From Bacillota bacterium (GTDB taxonomy: Bacteria; Bacillota; Clostridia; Acetivibrionales; DSM-1351): DNA of 64,000 nucleotides. The notes below the pieces were generated by a model that ran no database searches, was not told the DNA's origin, and saw only the letters and a list, made by a program, of their open reading frames with translations. The stretch's first letter is position 1; every line of letters starts with the position of its first letter. This document shows, one piece after another, positions 18,559 to 27,164 of the stretch. The stretch spans positions 19,933-83,932 of the forward strand of contig JAEWCZ010000014.1 of assembly GCA_023390335.1 (NCBI GenBank). Reading direction: 5' to 3'. The translations under genes were made by a program, and so were the position numbers.

Positions 18559-18564
18559 TAAATT

Positions 18565-18920
18565 GATTGTGGAGTAAAAGCTAGATCGTATTGTAGAGCT
18601 ATATTAATTGACTATTAAGCTATTTAGGCTAATATATATATGCAGGTTTGTTTTATTAATGTTAAAAAAGCTTCAACTGGGATTATTGTAAAAATTCTGG
18701 TATTATGCGTAGTTTAAATGACATATTTAGTAAAACATCTCATATGTTTGAATTTTATACATTATTTGTATCAAACATAGCCATATACCTCTTAGTTATT
18801 ATATTGTGCTATTCTACAGTACATAGACCTTTTATAGGTTCATTTCTGGTTTTATTCCAATATTAATATCGTTGATTGCGAATTATGAAATTTGAGCTTT
18901 GAAAACTGAATAAGGAGGAG
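18565..18920 (+). other. Long 5' leader of rny with boxA-like element
   Basis: There is no open frame of note in this 356-base stretch. It is very AT-rich and lacks a clear terminator hairpin. Its end contains GAGCTTTGAAAACTGAATAA (18894-18913), similar to the boxA-like TTTGAAAACT element of low-GC rRNA operons, running straight into a perfect TAAGGAGG ribosome site. RNase Y leaders could be a target for autoregulated decay; this is inference only. Confidence 0.45.
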
Positions 18921-20489
18921 GTGTTTAAAATAATAGTTAACATTTTAATTGGATTGGCCTGCGGATTAATTATTGCAGTTATTGCTTCTAAAATATTTTA
19001 TGATAGAGGATTTGAGGCCAGAAAGAAACAGGCAGAAGCCCAGATAGGCAGTGCCGAGCAGGAGGCCCAAAGAATTGTTGGAGAGGCTTTTAAACAAGGA
19101 GAGAATAAGAAGAGGGAAGCACTTCTTGAGGCTAAAGAAGAAATTCATAAAAGCAGAGTTGAACTTGACAGAGATATCAAGGATAGACGAAATGAGTTTA
19201 TGAGGCAGGAAAGAAGGCTTGTTCAGAAGGAAGAAACACTCGACAAGAAGGTAGAAGCACTTGAGCAAAAAGATGAGGCTTTAAATAAAAAGCTGAAGGA
19301 TATTGAGGTTTTGCAAGATCAGTCCGAGGAGCTTGTTAAAAAGCAGACTGAAGAGCTTGAAAGAATTGCAGGATTATCTGTTGAAGATGCAAAAGAATAT
19401 TTGCTTCGTAACATTGAAAACGAAGTAAAACATGAGGCTGCAGCACTTATAAAGGAAATCGAGGCTGGTGCCAAGCAGGAAGCAGACCGCAAGGCAAAGG
19501 ATATATTGGCAACTGCGATTCAGAAGTGTGCTGCCGATCATGTGTCTGAAGCTACTGTTTCTGTAGTACCTTTACCTAATGATGAGATGAAGGGAAGAAT
19601 TATCGGACGTGAGGGTAGAAACATAAGAACTCTTGAGACCTTGACAGGAATTGATTTAATTATCGATGATACACCTGAGGCTGTAATATTGTCTGGATTT
19701 GATCCTATCCGAAGAGAGGTTGCTAGGTTAACTCTTGAAAAGCTTATTCTTGATGGAAGAATTCACCCAGCAAGAATCGAAGAAATGGTTGAAAAAGCTA
19801 AGAAGGAAGTTGACAATACCATTCGTCAGGAAGGTGACAATGCAGCATTTGAAACAGGCGTGCACGGATTGCATCCGGAACTTGTAAGGCTATTGGGTAA
19901 ACTTAAGTTCAGAACAAGTTACGGGCAGAATGTACTTAACCATTCAATAGAGGTATCTCACCTAGCGGGTATAATGGCCGCTGAACTTGGTGTTGATGTA
20001 CCACTGGCAAAAAGAGCAGGTTTGCTGCATGACATTGGAAAGGCTATTGATCATGAGGTGGAAGGTTCCCATGTTACTATCGGTGCCGATGTGGCTAAGA
20101 AGTACAAGGAAAGCGCTGATGTGGTAAATGCCATTCTTTCTCACCACGGTGATGTTGAGGCAACAAATGTAGTTTCAGTACTTGTACAGGCTGCGGATTC
20201 TATTTCAGCTGCTAGACCAGGTGCGAGAAGAGAAACACTGGAATCCTACATCAAGCGTCTTGAGAAGCTAGAAGAGATTGCAAACTCCTTTGAGGGAGTT
20301 GAAAAGTGTTTTGCAATTCAGGCAGGAAGAGAAATAAGAATTATGGTCAAGCCTGATGTTGTAAATGACGCAGATATAGTTCTGAAGGCAAGAGAAATAG
20401 TTAAGAAGATTGAAGATGAGCTTGAATATCCTGGACAGATTAAAGTTACTCTGTTAAGGGAAACTAGAGCTATTGAATATGCAAAATAA
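18921..20489 (+). CDS. rny: Ribonuclease Y
   Basis: A 522-residue membrane-anchored endoribonuclease that initiates mRNA decay in Firmicutes. One N-terminal membrane helix (IIVNILIGLACGLIIAVIA), a long charged coiled coil (about 30-200), a KH RNA-binding domain (GRIIGREGRNIRTLETLTG near residue 230) and a C-terminal HD phosphohydrolase domain (NHSIEVSHLAGIMA, LLHDIGKAIDHE). Start choice is awkward: TAAGGAGG is only two bases from the GTG at 18921, and the next in-frame codons (ATA ATA) are not usual starts. It ends at a strong terminator and is probably transcribed alone. Confidence 0.95.
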   Translation: MFKIIVNILIGLACGLIIAVIASKIFYDRGFEARKKQAEAQIGSAEQEAQRIVGEAFKQGENKKREALLEAKEEIHKSRVELDRDIKDRRNEFMRQERRLVQKEETLDKKVEALEQKDEALNKKLKDIEVLQDQSEELVKKQTEELERIAGLSVEDAKEYLLRNIENEVKHEAAALIKEIEAGAKQEADRKAKDILATAIQKCAADHVSEATVSVVPLPNDEMKGRIIGREGRNIRTLETLTGIDLIIDDTPEAVILSGFDPIRREVARLTLEKLILDGRIHPARIEEMVEKAKKEVDNTIRQEGDNAAFETGVHGLHPELVRLLGKLKFRTSYGQNVLNHSIEVSHLAGIMAAELGVDVPLAKRAGLLHDIGKAIDHEVEGSHVTIGADVAKKYKESADVVNAILSHHGDVEATNVVSVLVQAADSISAARPGARRETLESYIKRLEKLEEIANSFEGVEKCFAIQAGREIRIMVKPDVVNDADIVLKAREIVKKIEDELEYPGQIKVTLLRETRAIEYAK

Positions 20490-20505
20490 TTAATTAAAAT
20501 AAAAT

Positions 20506-20532
20506 AAAAAAGCGTGGATTCCACGCTTTTTT
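20506..20532 (+). terminator. Rho-independent terminator after rny
   Basis: Perfect arms AAAAAAGCGTGG and CCACGCTTTTTT around a three-base loop, symmetrical enough to work in both directions. Confidence 0.92.
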
Positions 20533-20671
20533 ATTTTTAGCATGTTTACAGTAAAGTGTTACTTTTTATTGATATATGTATTATAATTGTTATAGATTAC
20601 GGCATTACGTACTTAAAAATGAATGTCTGTACATAATAATAATAGCTTAATTAAATTTTGGAGGCAAAGAA

Positions 20672-21466
20672 TTGAAGATACTGTTTATTGGTGATATTGT
20701 TGGAAACCCGGGAAGAAAGGCTGTTAAGGAATTCGTCCCACAGCTGAAAAAAGAACTGGGAATTGATTTTTGTATTGCCAACGGCGAAAATGCGGCAGCG
20801 GGTAGCGGGATAACCTATCTCATAGCTCAGGAGCTTTACAAGTCTGGTGTTGACTGTATTACTATGGGAAACCACACTTGGTCCAAGAAGGAAATCCTGA
20901 ATTTTATAGACTCTGATGAAAATATTATACGGCCTGCAAACTTACCCGGAAATGTTCCTGGAAGGGGATATACTATTTTGAAATCTAATGGCAAAGAACT
21001 GGCCGTATTGAACCTTATGGGAAGGGTATATATGGATAGCATTGACTGTCCGTTTCAGGTTGCAGACAGGGAATTACAAGAAATTAAATCCAAAACTAAG
21101 GCAGTTTTTGTAGATATGCATGCTGAAGCCACGTCTGAAAAGTGTGCTCTTGCTTGGTATCTTGACGGAAGAATATGCTGTGTGGCAGGAACTCACACAC
21201 ATGTCCAAACCGCTGATGAGAGAATTTTGCCGTGTGGTACTGCGTTAATTTCCGATGTTGGAATGACCGGGCCATATGATGGAGTTATCGGTGTAGACAA
21301 GGAATTAATTATTGAGAGATTTATTACCAGAATGCCTCAAAAGTTTGAGGTTGCTAAGGGCAGAGTGCAGTTTTGTGCAGTTCATCTGGAGGTTGATGAA
21401 AAAACCGGAAAATGTATTAATATTGAGCGTATATTTAAAGTAGCAGATTCTTTTGACGGAAAATAA
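20672..21466 (+). CDS. ymdB: YmdB-type metallophosphoesterase
   Basis: A 264-residue member of the TIGR00282/YmdB metallophosphoesterase family, which hydrolyses 2',3'-cyclic nucleotides and affects RNA decay and developmental choice in Bacillus. Metal-binding motifs are visible: FIGDIVGNPGRKAV (first Asp), GENAAAGSG, TMGNHTWSKKEI (GNH), ADMHAEATSEK-like VDMHAEATSEK, and GTHTHVQTAD at the end. Starts with TTG seven bases after GGAGG. Its position directly after rny is conserved in Firmicutes and suggests shared RNA-turnover roles. Confidence 0.93.
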   Translation: MKILFIGDIVGNPGRKAVKEFVPQLKKELGIDFCIANGENAAAGSGITYLIAQELYKSGVDCITMGNHTWSKKEILNFIDSDENIIRPANLPGNVPGRGYTILKSNGKELAVLNLMGRVYMDSIDCPFQVADRELQEIKSKTKAVFVDMHAEATSEKCALAWYLDGRICCVAGTHTHVQTADERILPCGTALISDVGMTGPYDGVIGVDKELIIERFITRMPQKFEVAKGRVQFCAVHLEVDEKTGKCINIERIFKVADSFDGK

Positions 21467-21478
21467 CGGGGGACTTGA

Positions 21479-22306
21479 ATGATATCTAGCAATGAAAAGA
21501 TTACTTTAAAACAAAAGAATGACTTAGTATATATTCAGTTTCAAAACCTTAAAGAATACGAGAATGTACTTACTCACTGTTTTACTACAAGACTTGGAGG
21601 GGTAAGTCAGGGAGCGTTTTCTTCTTTAAACCTTAGCTTTAACAGAAATGATATCAGAGAAAATGTGTTTGAAAACTACAAGCTTCTAGCAAATGCGATT
21701 GAGGTTGATTATAATAGAATGGTTTTGTCAAATCAGATTCATGATAACAAAATCAGAATAGTAGGAACAGATGATGCCGGAAAAGGTTTGGCTGTAGAAA
21801 GCGATATTATTGGCTTTGACGGACTTTCAACAAATCAGCCGGGAATACCACTTGTAACGTTTTATGCTGATTGTGTTCCTGTACTTTTTTTTGATCCGGT
21901 AAAAAAGGCAATAACAGCCGTTCACTCAGGTTGGAAAAGCACTGTAAAAAATATAGCTTACGAAGCTCTAGTACTTATGAAAAACACATACAACAGCAAT
22001 TATGAGGATATTATTGTAGCAATCGGGCCATCTATATGTAAGAATTGTTTTGAGGTAGGCAAGGAAGTATATGACAGCTTTAAAGAAAAATTCAATTGGT
22101 GTGATAAATATACGGACTCCAGAAATGGAAAGTACTACATCAATTTGCAAAAAATTATAAAGCAAGTTCTTCTCGATACAGGTGTTCCGGAGAAGAATAT
22201 TTTATTAAGCGATGTTTGTACCAAATGTAATACTGATCTGTTCTTCTCATTTAGGGGAGACAACGGGAAAACTGGCGGCCTTGCCGCAGTTATGATGCTT
22301 AAATAA
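21479..22306 (+). CDS. pgeF: Multicopper-polyphenol-oxidase-like protein (YlmD/YfiH, PgeF)
   Basis: A 275-residue YfiH/LACC1-family protein. The fold's zinc-binding Cys/His residues are visible in FYADCVPVLFFDP, ITAVHSGWKST and GPSICKNCFEVG. The early TTRLGGVSQGAFSSLNLSFN is the family entry motif. Members have been reported as purine-nucleoside phosphorylase/deaminases and as a peptidoglycan editing factor. In Bacillus the homologue ylmD sits in front of ylmE; here it has moved next to ymdB, thirteen bases downstream. Confidence 0.9.
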   Translation: MISSNEKITLKQKNDLVYIQFQNLKEYENVLTHCFTTRLGGVSQGAFSSLNLSFNRNDIRENVFENYKLLANAIEVDYNRMVLSNQIHDNKIRIVGTDDAGKGLAVESDIIGFDGLSTNQPGIPLVTFYADCVPVLFFDPVKKAITAVHSGWKSTVKNIAYEALVLMKNTYNSNYEDIIVAIGPSICKNCFEVGKEVYDSFKEKFNWCDKYTDSRNGKYYINLQKIIKQVLLDTGVPEKNILLSDVCTKCNTDLFFSFRGDNGKTGGLAAVMMLK

Positions 22307-22347
22307 ATACAAAATTATATGATAAGATTATTTGTTGGAGAAAAATA

Positions 22348-23970
22348 ATGACAAAATCCTTGAGACTTATTTCTTTACTGATAATTACAGGACTATTACT
22401 TTCATCATGTACTGTTAATCTAAATAAAAAATCAGCAAATCAGGTTGAGGATATTTATGAAGGTAAATACGATGTGTTAGACAAAGGCCCTGAAAACGGT
22501 GGATCTTTACGTCTTTTCAGTACACCGGTAGATACTCTTAATCCAATTCTAACAAAAAACCAGTATGTTCAAGATTTTTTGGGTTTGGTATTTGAAGGGC
22601 TTTATAAACTTGATGAAAAACAACAGCCTGTGCCTGTTTTAGCAGAAAGTGCAATTACTTCAGCCGATGGATTAAAGCTTACAGTAACTTTAAAAAGTGG
22701 TATAAAATGGCATGATGGATTGACCCTACAAGCTGCTGATATAGTGTACACAATAAATAACATAATGGATGCCAAGAACAGCAGCGTATATGCCGCGAGC
22801 TTACAGAATATCGCTGCTGTATCAGCAGGAAAAAATAATACTGTTATAATTACACTGAAAAAACCGGATTCTTTAATGTTATACAGTATGACTTTCCCTG
22901 TGATACCAATGCATCCCAAGAAAAATCTTGCATCTGTTGGCACTGGGCCTTATGCATTAGTATCATATAATGCAAAAACAGGGGTAAAACTAAAAGCCAA
23001 TGAAGATTGGTGGAACAAAGAGAACAAAAGTGATACCGAAGTGACGACTCCCTATATCCAATCTGTAGAGGTAAAAATATTTCAGAATACTGGAAAAGCG
23101 ACTAATGCCTTTCAGTCTAGGGATGTCGATGTGGTAACGGCTGATTATACTGAGTTTAAAAAGTATATAGGTCGTACCGATATTTCGCTTAAACGCTATC
23201 CCGGCAACAACTACGAATTTCTATCGTTGAATATAACAAAAGGCCCAATGGCAAATAAAAATTTGAGAAATGCCGTGGCAGGCTTTATTGATAAGAAAAA
23301 GCTAGTGAATGCCGCGGCATGGGGTATAGCTGTGCCTGCTGAATTACCTCTTTTTCCTAACTCATGGATAAATCAGCTTGTAAATATAGAGCAATATTCA
23401 GATATAAAGAAGGCAAAACAGATAATGACACAAAGCGGATATGTTCTGTCAAGAAATAAATATGTAAGCAAAACAAACAGTAAAGCACTGACATTAAAAC
23501 TAATTGTTAATCAGGAAAATGCTTTGAGAGTAAACACTGCCAATGCTTTAGCCGCAGAGCTTTCTAAAAATGGAATAACTGTAGAGGTTGAAAAGCTTAC
23601 TTGGGAGAATGTGCAAAACAGAATAAAATCCGGTGCGTATGATTTGGCTTTACTGGGGTACAAGATTTCGTCAAAACCGGATTTATCTTTTGCATATTCT
23701 ACGGAGAACATTAATACAGGGCTTAACACGGCAAAATACAGCAATCCTGTGGTTGATGGGTATCTTCAACAGATTTTAGCCCAACCCGACGTTGAAAAAC
23801 AGAAGAGTTTATATACTGGTCTTTTAAAAACTGTTCTTGACGAACGGCCGTACATAGGTTTGTATTTTATCAATGAGGGTGTAATGTGCAGTAAAAATAT
23901 AAAAGGAGCTGTAAACCCCAGTGTATGGAGCAGCTATAATGATTTTTCACAGTGGTATGTACCGCAATAA
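22348..23970 (+). CDS. Lipoprotein extracellular solute-binding protein, family 5 (Dpp/Opp type)
   Basis: A 540-residue substrate-binding lipoprotein. The N-terminus MTKSLRLISLLIITGLLLSS is a signal peptide ending in the lipobox LLSSC, so Cys21 should be lipidated and the protein held outside the membrane. The body matches SBP family 5: NGGSLRLFSTPVDTLNPIL, FEGLYKLDEKQQPVPVLAES and SGIKWHDGLTLQAADIVYTI. These normally deliver peptides to ABC permeases, but no permease or ATPase genes are adjacent, so it is an orphan receptor or serves a distant transporter. It lies directly before lspA, the peptidase that would process it. Confidence 0.9.
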   Translation: MTKSLRLISLLIITGLLLSSCTVNLNKKSANQVEDIYEGKYDVLDKGPENGGSLRLFSTPVDTLNPILTKNQYVQDFLGLVFEGLYKLDEKQQPVPVLAESAITSADGLKLTVTLKSGIKWHDGLTLQAADIVYTINNIMDAKNSSVYAASLQNIAAVSAGKNNTVIITLKKPDSLMLYSMTFPVIPMHPKKNLASVGTGPYALVSYNAKTGVKLKANEDWWNKENKSDTEVTTPYIQSVEVKIFQNTGKATNAFQSRDVDVVTADYTEFKKYIGRTDISLKRYPGNNYEFLSLNITKGPMANKNLRNAVAGFIDKKKLVNAAAWGIAVPAELPLFPNSWINQLVNIEQYSDIKKAKQIMTQSGYVLSRNKYVSKTNSKALTLKLIVNQENALRVNTANALAAELSKNGITVEVEKLTWENVQNRIKSGAYDLALLGYKISSKPDLSFAYSTENINTGLNTAKYSNPVVDGYLQQILAQPDVEKQKSLYTGLLKTVLDERPYIGLYFINEGVMCSKNIKGAVNPSVWSSYNDFSQWYVPQ

Positions 23971-24004
23971 TTAATATATTTTAAAGAATGAATGGAGGAC
24001 AAAT

Positions 24005-24496
24005 ATGCTTTGGGCATTGATTATTATAGTGGGATTCGCAATTGATAGGTTAACAAAGGTTTGGGTGCTGGATAAAATTGTAGGTAATCCTATAACCGTA
24101 ATTAAAGACTTTTTTTACATGAGGCATCTTGAAAATGAGGGTGCTGCTTTTAGTATTTTGCAGGGCAAAACGATTTTTCTTATTTTAATGGTATCCGTAG
24201 TATCTTTGGTCATATTATACTTTCTCATAAAGCATAAGCATAAATTTTTGCGTCTATCTTTGTCGCTTATTCTAGGTGGCGCTATGGGAAATCTGTACGA
24301 CAGGATTTTTAGTGACGGAAGCGTGGTAGATTTTCTGGAATTTCATTTTGGATCTTACGTTTTTCCAACCTTTAATGTTGCGGATATATTAGTTGTAGTA
24401 GGAACAATTCTTCTTGCGATATATATATTATTCTTGTACAAGGAAGAAAAGCCTGAAACTGCTCAAACAGAACAAGTTCAGGATGAAACAAAATAA
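24005..24496 (+). CDS. lspA: Lipoprotein signal peptidase II
   Basis: A 163-residue membrane aspartyl protease that removes signal peptides from prolipoproteins. Four transmembrane helices and the two catalytic aspartates are visible in GNLYDRIFSDGSVVDFLEF and FNVADILVVVG, with the earlier ENEGAAFSIL motif. GGAGG lies before the ATG. A short Glu/Gln-rich tail follows the last helix. The lspA-rluD(ylyB)-pyr order is the one found in Bacillus. Confidence 0.95.
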   Translation: MLWALIIIVGFAIDRLTKVWVLDKIVGNPITVIKDFFYMRHLENEGAAFSILQGKTIFLILMVSVVSLVILYFLIKHKHKFLRLSLSLILGGAMGNLYDRIFSDGSVVDFLEFHFGSYVFPTFNVADILVVVGTILLAIYILFLYKEEKPETAQTEQVQDETK

Positions 24497-24526
24497 AACA
24501 AATCATACATGTTCACGGAGGTTGCT

Positions 24527-25441
24527 TTGAAAGAAATTATTTTGGAATGTGATACTGACGGAGTAAGAATTGATTCTTGGCTTGCGGCCAATCTTGAAGA
24601 TTATTCAAGATCCTATATACAGAAGCTCTGTCTTGATGGCAATGTTTGGGCGAATGGAGCACAGGTAAAGTCGAACTATAAAGTTAAGCCGGACGACAAT
24701 ATAAAAGTAAATGTTCCCGACGCTGAAATTCTTGATGTGGAACCGGAAGATATTCCTCTTGATATTGTATATGAGGACAAGCACATTATTGTTATAAACA
24801 AACCAAAGGGAATGGTGGTACACCCTGCAGTAGGAAACTACTCAGGAACTCTGGTTAATGCCTTAATGAAACACTGCGGGGATAGCTTGTCTGACATAAA
24901 CGGTGTTATAAGGCCTGGAATTGTGCATAGAATTGACAAAGATACATCAGGCTTACTTGTTGTAGCTAAAAGTAACATTGCGCATGAAAGACTCTCAGAG
25001 AAGCTTAAAACTCATGATATAAAAAGAGAGTACATTGCAATTGTTGATGGTATTATATATGAAAACAGTGGTAAGATAGACGCACCTATCGGAAGACATC
25101 CTGTTGAACGAAAGAAAATGTCTGTCAATACTGAAAATGGAAGAAATGCTGTTACGCACTTCAAGGTGCTGGAGAGATTCCCAAGTGCTACCTATTTAGA
25201 ATTGAAACTTGAGACAGGAAGAACTCATCAGATAAGAGTGCATATGGCCTATATAAACCACCCTATAATTGGGGATATGGTTTATGGCAGGAGAAAGCAA
25301 AAGTTTAAAACAAAGGGTCAGGTACTTCATGCATGGAGACTTTCGTTCCAACATCCTGTTACAGGTGAGGAGATGAAGTTTGAGACAGCTGTGCCGGAAT
25401 ATTTTCAAAGTATTTTAAGTCAATTGAGAGAAAATCTATAG
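24527..25441 (+). CDS. RluD-type pseudouridine synthase (YlyB-like)
   Basis: A 304-residue RluA/RluD-family pseudouridine synthase acting on large-subunit rRNA. An N-terminal S4 domain (RIDSWLAANLEDYSRSYIQKLCLDG) precedes the catalytic core with VIRPGIVHRIDKDTSGLLVVAK, containing the catalytic Asp in RID, and LETGRTHQIRVHMAYINHPIIGD. GGAGG spaced five bases before the TTG at 24527 points to that start; an upstream ATG (24509) is in frame but has no site. The stop codon overlaps the -35 element of the pyr promoter. Confidence 0.93.
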   Translation: MKEIILECDTDGVRIDSWLAANLEDYSRSYIQKLCLDGNVWANGAQVKSNYKVKPDDNIKVNVPDAEILDVEPEDIPLDIVYEDKHIIVINKPKGMVVHPAVGNYSGTLVNALMKHCGDSLSDINGVIRPGIVHRIDKDTSGLLVVAKSNIAHERLSEKLKTHDIKREYIAIVDGIIYENSGKIDAPIGRHPVERKKMSVNTENGRNAVTHFKVLERFPSATYLELKLETGRTHQIRVHMAYINHPIIGDMVYGRRKQKFKTKGQVLHAWRLSFQHPVTGEEMKFETAVPEYFQSILSQLRENL

Positions 25442-25467
25442 ACAAGTAGTTATTGTTATGGTATTAT
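25439..25467 (+). promoter_or_regulatory. Sigma-A-type promoter of the pyr operon
   Basis: TAGACA (25439-25444) and TATTAT (25462-25467) are separated by exactly 17 bases. The -35 box includes the stop codon of the preceding gene. Transcription from about 25474 would enter the PyrR-regulated leader. Confidence 0.75.
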
Positions 25468-25473
25468 TTCTTG

Positions 25474-25613
25474 TAAAAAGAGAGTTACCTTTAAATTAGT
25501 CCAGAGAGGCTATAAGGTGAGATATTAAAATATACTTGCATTTATGTATAATCATCAAAGTATGGTTGTATTTGTATATGTTAAGCTTCTTGCCTTAGGC
25601 AGGAAGCTTTTTT
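25474..25613 (+). promoter_or_regulatory. PyrR-responsive transcription attenuator of the pyr operon
   Basis: The leader contains AGTCCAGAGAGGCT at 25498-25511, an exact match to the PyrR-binding consensus ARUCCNGNGAGGYU. It is followed by a terminator: arms AAGCTTCTTGCC and GGCAGGAAGCTT (25583-25609) with a T run. In the Bacillus mechanism, UMP-bound PyrR holds the binding loop as an anti-antiterminator so the terminator forms when pyrimidines are plentiful. The antiterminator pairing itself was not folded here. The next gene is pyrR. Confidence 0.93.
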
Positions 25614-25672
25614 AGTATTCAGGCAAAATTTATATTAAAATATATGCTGTTAAATTGAGAGGAGACGACCTT

Positions 25673-26209
25673 ATGGGACATACCGTGTTAATGGATGAAA
25701 ACGCAGTAGCAAGAGCTATAACAAGAATTTCCCACGAAATTATTGAAAAAAATAAGGGAGTAGACAATCTGGTCTTAATTGGAATTCAGAGAAGAGGAGT
25801 TCCTCTTGCCGCCAGAATAGCAAACAAAATAAAGGATGTTGAGGGTAGGGAGATTCCAGTTGGAATTCTGGACATTACACTGTATCGTGATGATCTTAGC
25901 CTCTTAAATGAGCATCCAATTATAAACGGTACAGAAATAAACTTTGATATTGCAGGAAAAAAATTGGTTCTTGTTGATGACGTAATTTATACAGGAAGAA
26001 CCGTAAGGGCTGCGATAGATGCACTTATGGATATTAACAGACCCAAAATGATTCAGCTTGCAGTACTAATTGACAGAGGACATAGAGAGCTTCCAATAAG
26101 AGCTGACTATGTAGGGAAGAACGTACCAACATCAAGAAGTGAAATAGTACACGTTAATGTTTTTGAAATTGACGGTTTAAATAATGTTACTATAACGGGT
26201 AAGGAATAG
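25673..26209 (+). CDS. pyrR: pyr operon attenuator / uracil phosphoribosyltransferase PyrR
   Basis: A 178-residue bifunctional protein that binds pyr leader RNA in a UMP-dependent way and has weak UPRTase activity. The PRPP loop LVDDVIYTGRTVRAAIDAL is canonical, and GIQRRGVPLAARIANKI and VPTSRSEIVHV match PyrR. GAGAGGAG spaced about eight bases favours the ATG at 25673 (MGHTVLMDENAVARA) over an in-frame TTG at 25655. It is the first gene of the operon it controls, 60 bases after the attenuator terminator. Confidence 0.96.
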   Translation: MGHTVLMDENAVARAITRISHEIIEKNKGVDNLVLIGIQRRGVPLAARIANKIKDVEGREIPVGILDITLYRDDLSLLNEHPIINGTEINFDIAGKKLVLVDDVIYTGRTVRAAIDALMDINRPKMIQLAVLIDRGHRELPIRADYVGKNVPTSRSEIVHVNVFEIDGLNNVTITGKE

Positions 26210-26222
26210 GAGAAATAGAAAT

Positions 26223-27164
26223 ATGAACTTGAAATCCAAAGATTTACTAGGACTGAGGGATATTTCGGCAGAAGAAATTGAGTATATTCTGAATACCGCC
26301 AAAACAATGAAATGTATTGTTACGTCAAACAATAAAAAAACAGCGCATCTACAGGGAAAATCAATCATTACACTATTCTACGAAAACAGTACAAGAACAA
26401 GACTTTCATTTGAACTGGCTTCCAAATATATGGGAGCCAGCGCCGCAAACATATCCGCATCAAGCAGCAGTGTTCAAAAGGGTGAAACCTTAATAGACAC
26501 TGGAAAAACAATTGACTCTATGGGCTCGGATATAATTATAATGAGGCATCCAATGTCAGGAGCACCTCATCTTCTTGCTAAAAACGTAAAATCCTCAATA
26601 ATAAATGCCGGGGACGGTATGAATGAACACCCCACACAGGCTTTGCTTGACATGTTTACAATACAGGAGAAAAAGGGTACATTAAAAGGCCTGAAGGTAG
26701 CAATTATAGGAGATATACTTCACAGCAGAGTTGCCAGAAGCAATATATGGGGGCTGACGAAAATGGGTGCAGAGGTTAATGTATCCGGGCCTGCAACACT
26801 GATGCCTCCTGAGATAGAAAAAATGGGTGTAAATGTTTTCAGTACAGTTCAAGAAGCAATGCTTGATGCTGATGTTGTTATGGGTCTCAGAATTCAACTG
26901 GAACGTCAGAAAAAAGGATTGTTCCCCACAATAAGGGAATACGCAAGATTCTTCGGAGTGGATGATAAAAGGTTAAAGCTTGCCAAGGAAGATGCAATAG
27001 TACTTCATCCGGGCCCTGTAAACAGAGGGGTTGAGCTTTCTACCTTAGTCGCTGACGGAGAACAGTCTTTCATAAATGAACAGGTAACTAATGGAGTTGC
27101 TGTGAGAATGGCACTGTTGTATCTACTAACAAGGAGGGGAACCGTCAATGAAGTTACTGATTAA
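26223..27164 (+). CDS. pyrB: Aspartate carbamoyltransferase catalytic chain
   Basis: A 313-residue enzyme that condenses carbamoyl phosphate and aspartate to carbamoyl-aspartate, the first committed pyrimidine step. Signatures: FYENSTRTRLSFELA (carbamoyl-phosphate site), GDGMNEHPTQALLDMF, and HPGPVNRGVELS. No pyrI regulatory chain follows, so this is likely the unregulated trimeric class, consistent with transcriptional control by PyrR. Overlaps pyrC by 17 bases. Confidence 0.96.
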   Translation: MNLKSKDLLGLRDISAEEIEYILNTAKTMKCIVTSNNKKTAHLQGKSIITLFYENSTRTRLSFELASKYMGASAANISASSSSVQKGETLIDTGKTIDSMGSDIIIMRHPMSGAPHLLAKNVKSSIINAGDGMNEHPTQALLDMFTIQEKKGTLKGLKVAIIGDILHSRVARSNIWGLTKMGAEVNVSGPATLMPPEIEKMGVNVFSTVQEAMLDADVVMGLRIQLERQKKGLFPTIREYARFFGVDDKRLKLAKEDAIVLHPGPVNRGVELSTLVADGEQSFINEQVTNGVAVRMALLYLLTRRGTVNEVTD

